Source: Streptomyces uncialis
GTDB lineage: Bacteria > Actinomycetota > Actinomycetes > Streptomycetales > Streptomycetaceae
Assembly: GCF_036250755.1 (NCBI RefSeq)
Contig: NZ_CP109583.1
Coordinates: 6,363,501-6,427,500 of the forward strand
Direction: 5' to 3'
DNA length: 64,000 nucleotides
Position numbers and translations under genes: made by a program. Shown piece after piece: positions 9,536 through 18,402 of the stretch (its first letter is position 1; the number at the start of each line of letters is the position of its first letter). A model generated the notes under the pieces. It worked only from the letters and a program-made list of their open reading frames with translations. It was not told where the DNA came from and made no database searches.

Positions 9536-10111
9536 GTGCCGGAGGACGTGGGGGGCAAGCCGCTTCCGGGCGGCGAGGAGCCCGACGACCGCGACCACGG
9601 AAGTGCGGACGAGGAGTTCGCCTCCGTGGTCCTCGACGAGGACTTCATCCGGGCCGCCGAGATCCGCGAGCCCAGCGCGGTGGAGCGACTGCTCGCCGCC
9701 GCCGAGGCCCGGGCCGAGGCGACCGAGGCGGAGGCCCGCCGCACGGGCTCACGCGCGGGTCGCCATGACGACCCGGACGGCTCCGACCAGGACGGATTCG
9801 GTCCGCACCGCGACTACGACCCCGACGACCGGTACGCCCGGGACATCCTGGAGGAGTCCTACGGCCGCTCCGCCACCTTCATGGGACACGCCCGCTGGCA
9901 CCGGCCCGTGGCCTGGCTGCTCGCCCTCGTCATGGGCGTCGGCATGGTCGCCCTGGCCTTCGCCGCGGTCTACCGGGGCGCCTCCTCCAGCCGGCAGGAC
10001 CCGGTGCCCCGGCCCAGTTCCACCGGACTGGAGAAGAGCCTCCCGACGGGCCCCGCCACGTCCGCCGACCACTCCCGGCCCCCCGTGACGGCACTGCCCC
10101 GCACCCCCTGA
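9536..10111 (+). CDS. Hypothetical single-pass membrane protein
   Basis: 191 residues from the GTG at 9536 (GGAG about 5 nt upstream). The acidic cytoplasmic N-terminus contains ASVVLDEDFIRAAEIREPSA, then an Ala/Glu-rich helix. One membrane segment follows (VAWLLALVMGVGMVALAFAA, about residues 122-141) and a short Pro/Ser/Thr-rich outer tail. The N-terminal motif recurs in the next gene product, so the two are probably paralogues or partners. I do not recognise a family function; co-orientation with the next gene suggests an operon. Confidence 0.75.
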   Translation: MPEDVGGKPLPGGEEPDDRDHGSADEEFASVVLDEDFIRAAEIREPSAVERLLAAAEARAEATEAEARRTGSRAGRHDDPDGSDQDGFGPHRDYDPDDRYARDILEESYGRSATFMGHARWHRPVAWLLALVMGVGMVALAFAAVYRGASSSRQDPVPRPSSTGLEKSLPTGPATSADHSRPPVTALPRTP

Positions 10112-10211
10112 CACCGCACGGCACCGTAGGGTTCCGGCCGCCCTCACCCCTGGGGCAAGTTGTCGCGCGGCAGCGCGTTTACCGTGCCCTCTTCAGACCT
10201 ACCCTGAAGGT

Positions 10212-11282
10212 ATGGGCGGGCCAGGAGACCCACCGCCGGGGACACCCGAGGGCGGCCCCGGCGAGGACGAGTACCGATCCGTCGTCTTCGACGAGTCGTT
10301 CGTCCGTGCTGCCCGGCTCCAGGAGTTCTCCGCCGAGGAACGCATCACCGAACACGCGCCCGCCGTCCGCCGCCGCGCCCCGCAGCGCCGTGGCGGTATG
10401 CCCCGGCAGGCCCTGCTCCTCGTCCTGCTGATCGCCATGGCCTTCGTCACCGCCGTCTACCTCGGTGTCCGCCATCCGTACGACACCCCGGTGGTCAGAC
10501 CGCCCGGCGCGCTGCGGATGACGGTCATCCCGCTGGCGCCCTTGTCCGCCGTGCCCGGGGGCGTCCCGTCCCGGCTCTACGCGCACAGCCCCGCCGCCCA
10601 GTTCCGGATCGGGGCCGAGGGCATCACCCTTCCGGCCGCACGGCGTACGGCGAACTTCTCCGACAGCCAGGTCGTCACCGCGCTGACCACCGCCAAGGAC
10701 TATCTGGTGGAGTCCTCCCTCGACCCGGACGTGCTCACCGGCCGCGCCGTCCGGCCGGTGCGCATCCTGCTGGACCCGGAGCAGCTCACCCAGTTCGACC
10801 GCAGCTTCGCCCGCCCGGCCACCGACGGACTGCACGCCGCGACCGGATGGCTGGTGCGGTTCGACCCCGCCCGCGCCGCCCTCGCGGAACCCCGCGTCCA
10901 TGTCCAGGGGACGCTGCGGGCCGCCGAGACCGGGCCGGACACCCTGGAGGTCAGCAGCGACCACACCTTCGTGTACGCGCTGCGGCCCGCGCGGGGCGGA
11001 CCCTCGGCACCGGCGTCGCTGTTCACGGTCCGCCGCGAGCTGCTGTTCCGGTTCGACCGGGACGATCTGCGGCGGCATCAGACCGAACTGGTGATGTCCT
11101 ACGCGCAGGCCGGGCCGCTGGCCTGCGCGGCCGACTGGGCGAGGCATCTGCGGCCACTGCTCGCGGGGCAGGTCCCCGGGGCGGGGACGCCCCCGGGGAC
11201 CGACCCCTACGCCACGGGCACCCCGACGAGTCTGTGCGGGACGCTCTCCTCGAACGCCCAGCCGGATCCGCCCCGCGACTGA
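10212..11282 (+). CDS. Hypothetical membrane-anchored protein with extracytoplasmic domain
   Basis: 356 residues. The N-terminus contains YRSVVFDESFVRAARLQEFS, matching the motif of the preceding gene product. An Arg-rich stretch and one membrane segment follow (ALLLVLLIAMAFVTAVYLGV, about residues 62-81), then a large outer domain of about 270 residues. That domain includes RILLDPEQLTQFDRSF and DLRRHQTELVMSYAQAGPLACAADW. N-in topology is inferred from the basic flank. No known enzyme motif was found. It is convergent with the M48 protease gene that follows. Confidence 0.78.
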   Translation: MGGPGDPPPGTPEGGPGEDEYRSVVFDESFVRAARLQEFSAEERITEHAPAVRRRAPQRRGGMPRQALLLVLLIAMAFVTAVYLGVRHPYDTPVVRPPGALRMTVIPLAPLSAVPGGVPSRLYAHSPAAQFRIGAEGITLPAARRTANFSDSQVVTALTTAKDYLVESSLDPDVLTGRAVRPVRILLDPEQLTQFDRSFARPATDGLHAATGWLVRFDPARAALAEPRVHVQGTLRAAETGPDTLEVSSDHTFVYALRPARGGPSAPASLFTVRRELLFRFDRDDLRRHQTELVMSYAQAGPLACAADWARHLRPLLAGQVPGAGTPPGTDPYATGTPTSLCGTLSSNAQPDPPRD

Positions 11283-11399
11283 GTCCCGCGGTGAGGTTCC
11301 ACGGGGCACCGGGCTCGTCGGGGCACCGCAGTGTCCGGCTCGGCGGGCGCGGATCGCGGGACCCGGGGCGCTCGGGCCGCGGCGCGGGACGCCAGGCGC

Positions 11400-12554
11400 T
11401 CAGGTCGCGGAGGGGCCGCCCTTGGCCTCGCCGCTCCCGCCGCTCTCCTCGCCGGAGGCGTCCGGACCCCTGCCGGAGCCGCCTGAGCTCTTGCCGGAGC
11501 CGCCGAACCTGCTGCGCACCCGGCCGCCGAGGTCGCCCGCGCCGCCCGCTATGTCGGTCACCAGCTTCATCAGCGGGTCCTTGGAGTCACGGACATCACT
11601 GGCGTACGCCGAGGCCGACTGACGGAACGAGTCCGTCACGGAGGTGTCCTTGTCCTCGTCGCGGCGGGGGTAGTGACCGTCCATGAGCCGCTGGTGGTCG
11701 CGGGACTCGGCCCACTTCTTGAGCTCGGCCGCCCGCACCGTGGTGAAGGGGTGCGTACGGGGGAGCACGTTCAGGATCTTCAGGACGGAGTCCCGCAGAT
11801 CGCCGCCCTGCTCGTACTCCTCGGCCTGCTTGAGGAACGCGTCGACGTTCATCTCATGGAGGTGGTTGCCGCCCGCCATCTTCATCAGGCCCCGCATCGA
11901 CGCCTGGAGGTCCTGGCCCACCAGGAGCCCCGCGCGGTCGGCCGACAGCTCCGACTTGCGGAACCACTCGCGCAGCGCCGTCACGATCGCCATGATCGCG
12001 ACATTGCCGAGCGGTATCCACGCCACCCGCAGCGCCAGATTCGTCAGGAACAGCAGGACCGTGCGGTACACCGCGTGCCCCGACAGGGCGTGCCCGACCT
12101 CATGGCCGACTACGGCCCGCATCTCCTCCTCGTCCAGCAGCTCGATCAGACCGGTGGTGACGACGATGATCGGCTCGTCGAGACCGATGCACATCGCGTT
12201 CGGCTGGGGATTCTGACTGACGTACATCGCGGGGACCTTCTCCAGGTCCAGGATGTAACACGCGTCCCGCAGCATGTCGTTGAGATGGGCGAACTGGGCG
12301 TCGGAGACCCGCACCGAGTCCGAGAGGAACAGCAGCCGAAGGCTCCGCTCGGGAAGCAGCCCGCTCAGCGCCTTGAACACCGTGTCGAAACCGCTGAGCT
12401 TGCGCAGCGCCACCAGCGCCGAGCGGTCGGCCGGATGCTCGTACGCCCGCGAGGAGATACCGGGGAAACGCCTGCGCCGCCTGCCGGGCAGATTCTCCGC
12501 GCCGGTGTCCTCGCCCGTCGGCCGCGGTGTGCCGTTGGTGTTGTCGTCGCTCAT
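11400..12554 (-). CDS. M48 family metalloprotease
   Basis: 384 residues from the ATG at 12554 (an ATG four codons earlier is possible). The zinc site is HEVGH, about residue 150, extended as HEVGHALSGH, and the third-ligand helix reads SELSADRAGLL. Hydrophobic segments follow the HEXXH region (TVLLFLTNLALRVAWIPL and NVAIMAIVTAL), so it is probably membrane-bound with a cytoplasmic catalytic site, as in HtpX-like proteins. N-terminal sequence such as PAMYVSQNPQPNAMCIGLD is typical of the family. The C-terminus is a Gly/Ser/Pro-rich tail of about 50 residues. A role in membrane protein turnover is inferred from the family. Confidence 0.88.
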   Translation of the reverse strand: MSDDNTNGTPRPTGEDTGAENLPGRRRRRFPGISSRAYEHPADRSALVALRKLSGFDTVFKALSGLLPERSLRLLFLSDSVRVSDAQFAHLNDMLRDACYILDLEKVPAMYVSQNPQPNAMCIGLDEPIIVVTTGLIELLDEEEMRAVVGHEVGHALSGHAVYRTVLLFLTNLALRVAWIPLGNVAIMAIVTALREWFRKSELSADRAGLLVGQDLQASMRGLMKMAGGNHLHEMNVDAFLKQAEEYEQGGDLRDSVLKILNVLPRTHPFTTVRAAELKKWAESRDHQRLMDGHYPRRDEDKDTSVTDSFRQSASAYASDVRDSKDPLMKLVTDIAGGAGDLGGRVRSRFGGSGKSSGGSGRGPDASGEESGGSGEAKGGPSAT

Positions 12555-12895
12555 GACGCCCCCCATGTCTCGCGTTGTCGTCCGGTTGAACGGGTGGCCG
12601 TCCGCTTCGGTTCCCGTGCCGCGCCGTTCCGCCCGGACGGTTCGTCACGACGGCTCGTCACCGACGGCTCGCCGCGGGCGCGGGGCGCGGTCGTGGAAAG
12701 GGACGCCGAACAGCGCCGTGCCGTTGCCCGGGGTCCGGTCGGGACTCCCCGGGTGACGGGGCGTGACCGCCGCCGCGGCGACCCGGGTCCCCGTAACCAC
12801 GGCCCTCCCGCGAATCCGCTTTACCTCACGCTTACGATGGCCTCAGAGGCTTCCTGTCTCCAGCCCGTTCCCACTCCGGATTGGTCCTCCCGAAG
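12555..12895. other. Divergent intergenic region
   Basis: About 340 bp between the M48 gene and a 52-residue membrane peptide gene. Near the right end a more AT-rich patch (TTTACC and TTACGAT around 12818-12836) may hold the promoter of the small gene. No structured RNA or supported gene was seen. Confidence 0.3.
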
Positions 12896-13054
12896 ATGAC
12901 TCTGCACAGCAACGCGGCCCAGCTCGTCACCCTCGCCGAGGGCGGGCACCACGGCCCCCACGCGAGCATCAACCCGTTCGTCACGGGTGGTGGCGCCCTT
13001 CTCGCCCTGCTCCTGCTGCTCTGGATCACCACCCGCTTCAACCGGGACCGCTGA
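12896..13054 (+). CDS. Small single-pass membrane protein, 52 residues
   Basis: An ATG at 12896 opens a 52-codon frame ending TGA at 13054. The sequence begins [20 protein letters not shown], continues through a His-rich loop, and has one clear membrane helix ([16 protein letters not shown]) followed by the basic tail RFNRDR. GC-biased third positions and this sensible topology support a real gene despite its size. It lies just upstream of nadD in the same direction. No function is recognised. Confidence 0.75.
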   Translation: MTLHSNAAQLVTLAEGGHHGPHASINPFVTGGGALLALLLLLWITTRFNRDR

Positions 13055-13163
13055 CCTTCGTACGCAGGCGGATCACCGGCCCGCTGAGCCACCGCGCCCG
13101 CCGAACGTGACGGAATCCCTCCGGCGTCCGGTCCCGCGGTACGGGCCGGTAGGGTCTGCACGC

Positions 13164-13790
13164 ATGGGACAGCAGGACATGCCTACCGGCCCGGCGGACA
13201 GCGGCAAGCGCCGCCTCGGCGTCATGGGCGGAACGTTCGACCCGATCCACCACGGGCACCTCGTGGCGGCGAGCGAGGTCGCCGCGCAGTTCCATCTCGA
13301 CGAGGTCGTGTTCGTGCCGACCGGGCAGCCCTGGCAGAAGAGCGACACGCGCGTGTCGCCCGCCGAGGACCGCTATCTGATGACGGTCATCGCCACCGCG
13401 GAGAACCCCCAGTTCTCCGTGAGCCGGATCGACATCGACCGCGGCGGCCCCACCTACACCACCGACACGCTGCGTGATCTGCGCGCGCTCAACCCGGACA
13501 CGGACCTCTTCTTCATCACGGGCGCCGACGCCCTCGGCCAGATCCTGACCTGGCGGTACACGGAAGAGCTGTTCTCCCTGGCACACTTCGTCGGGGTCAC
13601 CCGGCCGGGCCACCCCCTCACCGACCCCGGACTCCCCGAGGGCGGTGTCTCCCTCGTGGAGGTCCCGGCACTCGCCATCTCGTCCACCGACTGCCGCGCG
13701 AGAGTCTCGGCGGGAGCCCCCGTCTGGTACCTGGTGCCCGACGGCGTGGTGCGCTACATCGACAAGCGCGACCTGTACCGCGGCGACTGA
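13164..13790 (+). CDS. nadD: Nicotinate-nucleotide adenylyltransferase
   Basis: 208 residues. It transfers AMP from ATP to nicotinate mononucleotide in NAD synthesis. The nucleotidyltransferase signature is [20 protein letters not shown], with the adenylate-binding [12 protein letters not shown] near the C-terminus and the family regions [11 protein letters not shown] and [14 protein letters not shown]. The ATG at 13164 is preferred because upstream in-frame sequence is not family-like. It is followed closely by the LCP-like gene, rsfS and a phosphatase; a nadD-LCP-rsfS order is common in actinobacteria as far as I recall. Confidence 0.95.
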   Translation: MGQQDMPTGPADSGKRRLGVMGGTFDPIHHGHLVAASEVAAQFHLDEVVFVPTGQPWQKSDTRVSPAEDRYLMTVIATAENPQFSVSRIDIDRGGPTYTTDTLRDLRALNPDTDLFFITGADALGQILTWRYTEELFSLAHFVGVTRPGHPLTDPGLPEGGVSLVEVPALAISSTDCRARVSAGAPVWYLVPDGVVRYIDKRDLYRGD

Positions 13791-13806
13791 ACCGGGAGGG
13801 GGACCT

Positions 13807-16005
13807 GTGAACGGTCGAGACGACCGCTACGACGGCCATCCGGGCGGGACGGACCCCGAGGGTTCCGACGGCTCCGACGGATTCGCCAGCTACGAACTGG
13901 CCGGTTACGACGAGTACGGCCGTCCCGTCTACCAGCAGGCGAACGCCCCCGAGCAGTCCCGCCGGCAGCCGGAGTGGACCGACCCGTACGGCGGCCAGGG
14001 CCAGGCACCGGGGCAGTCGTACGACGCCCAGCAGGGCTACGGCACCCCGGACGCCCAGGGTTACGGCACCCCACAGGACCACGGCGGCTACGGCGAGCAG
14101 CAGCAGTCGTACGGCACCTTCCCGGCCGACCAGCAGCAGCCCTACGGCACGGCCACGGGCTACGACCCGGCGCAGGGCCAGGGCGGCGGCTACGGGACCG
14201 GCCAGGGCTACGGCGACTCCTCCCAGGGCTACGGCAACACCGGGCAGAACTATGGCGACACCGGGCAGGGCTACGGTGACCCCTCCCAGGGCTACGGGAA
14301 CGCCGCTCAGGGCCACGAGAGCGCCGCTCAGGGCCACGGCGACGCCCATGGCGGCCAGGACCAGGGCTACGGCTCCTACGCGGCCCCAGCGCCCTCCTAC
14401 GGCGATTACGGGGACGGGCCCGGGGCCCAGGGCCAAGGCCAGGCCGACCCATACGACCCCTACGGCCAGGCGGGCGCCGCCGGACAGCGGCAGCACGCCG
14501 ACGCGCCGGCCCCCGGCACCGCCGAACAGACCGCCTACATCCCCCAGCAGACCGCCGCGCCCACCGCCGCCCACCCGGCCGGACCCACGGCGTACCCGGG
14601 CCACGGGACGGACCCCGGACAGACCGCCGGCGGCCCCGGGACGCAGTACGCGGCCGAGGCCGCCGCACCGGACACCGCGGCCGGGCCGACCGGTCCGGAC
14701 GCGTCGGACCAGGCGGACGGACAACGCGACTACCGCACCGAACAGTTCGCCTTCGTGGAGGAACCCGAGGGCGAACCCGAGGACGTCATCGACTGGCTCT
14801 CGTTCACCGAGAACCGCACCGAGCGCCGCGAGGAGGCCAAGCGCCGCGCGCGGGGCCGGGTCGTCGCGCTCGTCGTCGTCCTCGCGCTGATCGTGGTCGG
14901 CGGCGTCGGCTATCTGTGGCTCGCCGGCAAACTGCCCGGACTCTCGGACGACGAGGGGTCGAGCGGCCCAGCGGCGGGACCGCAGAAGCGCGACGTGGTC
15001 CTCGTGCACCTGCACAACACCAAGAAGGGCGGCACCTCCACCGCGCTGCTCGTCGACAACACCACCACCAAGCAGGGCAACACCGTCCTGCTGCCCAACG
15101 CGCTCTCCGTCAGCGCCGACGACGGCTCCACCACCACGCTCGCCAAGTCCGTCGAGGCCGACGGCTCCAGCGGCACCCGCGAGTCCGTGGACACCCTCCT
15201 GGGGACCCGTATCGAGGGCACCTGGCGACTGGACACCCCGTTCCTGAGCAACCTGGTCGACCTGGTCGGCAACATCGACGTCGACACCGACGCGAACGTG
15301 CCCTCGGAGAAGGCCAGGAAGGGCGAGGCGCCGCTCGTCAAGCAGGGCGCCCAGCAGACCCTCAGCGGGCGGATGGCCGTCGCCTACGCCACCTACCGCG
15401 CCCCGGGGGAGGGCGAGGAGTTCCAGCTCGCCCGCTTCGGCCAGGTCATGCAGGGCATCCTGCGCAAGATCTCGTCCGACGCCGGGTCCGCCACCGTCAC
15501 CGTCGAGTCGCTCGCGCAGATCCTCGACCCGTCCCTGTCGGAGAAGGACCTGGGGGCCTTTCTGGCGAGGCTCTCCGACCGGGCCAAGGGCGGCGACTAC
15601 AAGACCGCGCTGCTGCCCGTCGAGTCCGACGGCGCGCTCACCGCGCAGGCCACCGAGACCGTCGTCAAACCGCTGCTCGGCGGCACCGTGAAGAGCCCCG
15701 AACAGGGCGACGCCGTCCGGGTCAGCGTCCGTGACGCCGGCGGCTCCGGTGACGCCACCGAGGCCGCGCGGGTCGTGCTCGTCAACGGCGGCTACACCTT
15801 CGTCGAGGGCGGCAAGGGCGACGCCGTCGCGGCGACCCGGGTGCTCTACGCCAGTGACGCCCGCGAGTCCGACGCCGTGGAGGTCGCCAAGACCCTGGAC
15901 CTGCCCGCGTCGGCGGTCCGCAAGGGCGAGGTCGACGGCAACGCGGAGGTCGCGGTGGTCCTCGGTCCGGACTACACCCCCAAGAAGGGCGCCGACAGCC
16001 CGTAG
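13807..16005 (+). CDS. LCP (LytR-CpsA-Psr) domain protein with long repetitive cytoplasmic N-terminus
   Basis: 732 residues from the GTG at 13807 (GGGAGGGGGACC upstream). Residues 1-310 are Gln/Tyr/Gly-rich with many QGYG and similar repeats. One membrane helix follows (VVALVVVLALIVVGGVGYLW, about 356-375). The outer part resembles LCP (DVVLVHLHNTKKGG, LLGTRIEGTWRLDTPFLSNL, ISSDAGSATVTVES), then a LytR_C-like domain (EAARVVLVNGGYTF to VAVVLGPDY). LCP enzymes attach polymers to peptidoglycan, but the conserved LCP arginine/aspartate motifs (R-x-D-T and SIPRD type) are not evident, so catalysis is doubtful. It sits between nadD and rsfS and ends at a hairpin. Confidence 0.82.
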   Translation: MNGRDDRYDGHPGGTDPEGSDGSDGFASYELAGYDEYGRPVYQQANAPEQSRRQPEWTDPYGGQGQAPGQSYDAQQGYGTPDAQGYGTPQDHGGYGEQQQSYGTFPADQQQPYGTATGYDPAQGQGGGYGTGQGYGDSSQGYGNTGQNYGDTGQGYGDPSQGYGNAAQGHESAAQGHGDAHGGQDQGYGSYAAPAPSYGDYGDGPGAQGQGQADPYDPYGQAGAAGQRQHADAPAPGTAEQTAYIPQQTAAPTAAHPAGPTAYPGHGTDPGQTAGGPGTQYAAEAAAPDTAAGPTGPDASDQADGQRDYRTEQFAFVEEPEGEPEDVIDWLSFTENRTERREEAKRRARGRVVALVVVLALIVVGGVGYLWLAGKLPGLSDDEGSSGPAAGPQKRDVVLVHLHNTKKGGTSTALLVDNTTTKQGNTVLLPNALSVSADDGSTTTLAKSVEADGSSGTRESVDTLLGTRIEGTWRLDTPFLSNLVDLVGNIDVDTDANVPSEKARKGEAPLVKQGAQQTLSGRMAVAYATYRAPGEGEEFQLARFGQVMQGILRKISSDAGSATVTVESLAQILDPSLSEKDLGAFLARLSDRAKGGDYKTALLPVESDGALTAQATETVVKPLLGGTVKSPEQGDAVRVSVRDAGGSGDATEAARVVLVNGGYTFVEGGKGDAVAATRVLYASDARESDAVEVAKTLDLPASAVRKGEVDGNAEVAVVLGPDYTPKKGADSP

Positions 16006-16017
16006 CGAGCGTTCGGA

Positions 16018-16047
16018 GCGGGGGTCCACGCGCGCGTGGCCCCCCGC
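16018..16047. terminator. Terminator after the LCP-like gene
   Basis: GC-rich hairpin 13 nt past the stop: GCGGGGG and CCAC pair with GTGG and CCCCCGC around a small CG-rich loop, with one mismatched or bulged position. rsfS starts about 110 bp later, so it probably has its own promoter. Confidence 0.6.
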
Positions 16048-16159
16048 CTCCGCCCAGGCGGGGCGTATTCGTGCGGCCACGGAAGGTGACCGTTTCGTGA
16101 GCTGTCAGCGGTCCGTGAGACGCTTGGGAGACACCCGACCGTCGAAGGAAAGCCGCGCA

Positions 16160-16618
16160 GTGACCGCAACTGACCGTTCCCTTGAGCTGATCTCCGCCGC
16201 CGCACAGGCCGCTGCCGACAAGCTCGCGCACGACATCATCGCCTACGACGTCAGTGACGTCCTGTCGATCACGGACGCCTTCCTGCTGGCCTCCGCGCCC
16301 AACGACCGCCAGGTCAAGTCGATCGTCGACGAGATCGAGGAGCGGCTGAGCAAGGAGCTGGGCGTCAAGCCCGTGCGCCGCGAGGGCGACCGCGAGGCCC
16401 GCTGGGTCCTGCTGGACTACGTCGACATCGTCGTCCATGTGCAGCACAGCGAGGAGCGCGTCTTCTACTCCCTTGAGCGGCTGTGGAAGGACTGCCCCGA
16501 GATCGACCTGCCCGAAGAGGCCAAGGCGACCCGCGGCAAGGGCGCCGAGCACTCCCAGCGCACCCAGGCGGCCGAGGAGGCTTCAGGGCTGCGCGAGCTC
16601 GGCGGGGAAATGCTGTGA
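16160..16618 (+). CDS. rsfS: Ribosomal silencing factor RsfS
   Basis: 152 residues from the GTG at 16160 (GAAGGAAAG upstream). RsfS (Iojap/YbeB family) binds ribosomal protein uL14 and blocks subunit joining when nutrients fall. Family motifs are present: DVSDVLSITDAFLLASAPND, RQVKSIVDEIEERL and ARWVLLDYVDIVVHVQH. The C-terminal 35 residues are a charged extension. It overlaps the next gene by GTGA, showing translational coupling. Confidence 0.95.
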   Translation: MTATDRSLELISAAAQAAADKLAHDIIAYDVSDVLSITDAFLLASAPNDRQVKSIVDEIEERLSKELGVKPVRREGDREARWVLLDYVDIVVHVQHSEERVFYSLERLWKDCPEIDLPEEAKATRGKGAEHSQRTQAAEEASGLRELGGEML

Positions 16619-17295
16619 GCGCTTCCTCCCGCACGGACCTCAAGCCCTTCTCCGAGTCGGGCCCCAGCCGCCGGATCATCCTCTGGCGGCACGGCCAGAC
16701 CGCGTGGAACCTGGAGCGGCGCTTCCAGGGCACCACGGACATCGGCCTGACCGGTACGGGTGTCCTCCAGGCCCGTCGTGCCGCCCGGCTGCTCGCCTCG
16801 CTGAACCCCGACGCGATCATCGCCTCGGACCTCCAGCGCGCGGCCTCCACGGCCGCCGAGCTGGCAGCGCTCACCGGCCTCGACGTCACCCACGACGAGG
16901 GCCTGCGCGAGTCGTACGCGGGCGTGTGGCAGGGCCTCACGCACGACGAGATCATCGCGCGGCACGGTGACGAGTACGCGGCGTGGAAGCGCGGCGAGCC
17001 CATCCGCCGGGGCGGCGGCGAGCTGGAGACCGAGGTCGCCGACCGCGCGGCCCCCGTGGTCCTCGCGCACGCCGAGAAGCTTCCCGACGAGGGCACGCTG
17101 GTCGTCGTCAGCCATGGCGGCACCATCCGCACCACCATCGGGCGCCTCCTGGGGCTCGACTCCCACCACTGGGAGAGCCTCGGCGGCCTGTCCAACTGCT
17201 GCTGGTCCGTACTGGGCCGCGGCGCGCGCGGCTGGCGCCTGCTGGAGCACAACGCGGGCACCCTCCCGGAGCCGGTCCTCGGCGACGACGACTGA
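16615..17295 (+). CDS. Histidine phosphatase family protein (phosphoglycerate-mutase-like)
   Basis: 226 residues, starting at a GTG that overlaps the rsfS stop. The catalytic RHG motif is in ILWRHGQTAWN (about residue 26); the second histidine region is VVSHGGTIRTTIGRLLGL. The pattern NLERRFQGTTDIGLTGTGVLQ is typical of broad-specificity acid phosphatases and cofactor-dependent mutases. The substrate cannot be predicted. Coupling with rsfS implies co-expression, and tRNA-Ala follows 113 bp later. Confidence 0.9.
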   Translation: MSASSRTDLKPFSESGPSRRIILWRHGQTAWNLERRFQGTTDIGLTGTGVLQARRAARLLASLNPDAIIASDLQRAASTAAELAALTGLDVTHDEGLRESYAGVWQGLTHDEIIARHGDEYAAWKRGEPIRRGGGELETEVADRAAPVVLAHAEKLPDEGTLVVVSHGGTIRTTIGRLLGLDSHHWESLGGLSNCCWSVLGRGARGWRLLEHNAGTLPEPVLGDDD

Positions 17296-17342
17296 CGGGT
17301 TCACGCCACCGCGTGACCGGTCGGGCGGCCGTCGGCACGGAT

Positions 17343-17372
17343 TTCACTTTCCGGCGGCTCCCAGGCTAAAGT
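17343..17372 (+). promoter_or_regulatory. Possible promoter of the first tRNA-Ala
   Basis: TTCACT (17343-17348) and TAAAGT (17367-17372) with an 18-nt spacer lie 36 bp before the tRNA 5' end. This fits a housekeeping-sigma promoter loosely and is based on position and hexamer resemblance only. Confidence 0.35.
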
Positions 17373-17408
17373 TCTTCTTGTTCAGCCCGCAGGGCGGGAA
17401 GAACGCAA

Positions 17409-17481
17409 GGGGCTATAGCTCAGTTGGTAGAGCGCCTGCATGGCATGCAGGAGGTCAGGAGTTCAATTCTCCTTAGCTCCA
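17409..17481 (+). tRNA. tRNA-Ala (anticodon GGC)
   Basis: A 73-nt cloverleaf: acceptor GGGGCTA paired with TAGCTCC (one G-T), D stem GCTC/GAGC, anticodon stem CCTGC/GCAGG with loop ATGGCAT (anticodon GGC, reads GCC and GCT), and T arm AGGAG-TTCAATT-CTCCT. The discriminator is A and the CCA end is not encoded. A sequence-identical copy lies at 18403. Confidence 0.97.
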
Positions 17482-17487
17482 CACTTG

Positions 17488-17531
17488 GAAGGGCGATCGG
17501 TACCGCGCGGGACGCGGCCCGGTCGCCCTTC
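17488..17531 (+). terminator. Terminator after the first tRNA-Ala
   Basis: GAAGGGCGA (17488-17496) pairs perfectly with TCGCCCTTC (17523-17531), and further CG-rich pairing is possible inside. The rest of the gap to 17830, about 300 bp, holds no gene that I can support. Confidence 0.65.
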
Positions 17532-17830
17532 GCGTATGCCCGTGCCGAGACAGGACGCCTGTGCGGGGCACGGGTACTGGACAAACGCGGGTTCTTGGTG
17601 GCCATTTTCCCGGCCCGCGCGGTTGCCCGGCGCTCCGTCGAGGTACGTGGAGGGGCACAGACGTATCGCACCGGTGGACGCGTTCCCCGCGCACGGGTCC
17701 TCGTACAAGCCTGGGCCCTGGGCGGACGCCGTGTCCGGACCGGTACGCGTACGTCGCTGACCGTGGTGCTCCCGTCGTGGCAGAATCAAACGGCCGGATG
17801 GGGGACGCGTCCCGACGGGAGGGAGAAGCG

Positions 17831-18028
17831 ATGCCTGCGAGCATCCGCGAGGGGGAAGACCACCTCCTCGCCCTGGCGGTGCCACGCGGGGACGGCATAC
17901 TCCCCGGGCGCCCCACCAGGTCCCTCATCGACTGCCCCTCCTGCGGCTCCACCCAGGTCGCCCAGCTGCTCGGCGACAACGGCGGGGTCTCCTTCATGTG
18001 CACGGCCTGCGGCCACTCCTGGAGCTGA
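17831..18028 (+). CDS. Small zinc-ribbon protein, 65 residues
   Basis: ATG at 17831 after GGGAGAAG. The C-terminal half holds two CxxC knuckles, DCPSCGST and MCTACGHSW, 17 residues apart, typical of a rubredoxin-like zinc ribbon. The N-terminus is REGEDHLLALAVPRGDGILP. Probably a small nucleic-acid- or protein-binding factor; no specific role is known to me. It ends 3 nt before the next small gene, so the two form a mini-operon between the tRNA-Ala copies. Confidence 0.75.
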   Translation: MPASIREGEDHLLALAVPRGDGILPGRPTRSLIDCPSCGSTQVAQLLGDNGGVSFMCTACGHSWS

Positions 18029-18031
18029 TCG

Positions 18032-18265
18032 ATGGGTGCACACAGGCGCAAATGCGATTGGTGCGGCAGCGGGACGCCGATCGTCCGGGACATGGAGCCG
18101 GTCAACCCGGACTACCAGTACTGGTGCGAGGAATGCGCGCGGGCGCTGATCATAAAAGGCGACCCCATCGAGACCTATCGTGAGCTGGAGGGCGAGCCGA
18201 TCTACGGCCGGCTGCTGGACGAGCACTGCACCCTCAAACGCTTCTACTCCTTCGCCACGGCCTGA
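18032..18265 (+). CDS. Small cysteine-pair (zinc-ribbon-like) protein, 77 residues
   Basis: ATG at 18032, 3 nt after the previous stop. It has two CxxC pairs, KCDWCGSGTP and YWCEECARAL, 25 residues apart, suggesting one zinc site, then an acidic C-terminal helix (ETYRELEGEPIYGRLLDEHC). It is not a recognised enzyme. Together with its neighbour it forms a pair of consecutive mini zinc proteins flanked by tRNA genes; an RNA- or ribosome-related role is speculation. Confidence 0.75.
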   Translation: MGAHRRKCDWCGSGTPIVRDMEPVNPDYQYWCEECARALIIKGDPIETYRELEGEPIYGRLLDEHCTLKRFYSFATA

Positions 18266-18402
18266 TCCGCCCGCCCGCCCCGGCGGGGGACATCCCGGGC
18301 GGAATCCTCCGCGCCGCCGCGAACCGGAATCGATTTGGTGAACGGCTGGGAGGACCGTTAATGTTGGCGTCGCCGCCGGGGAGACCGGGCGGTGCACCAC
18401 GA

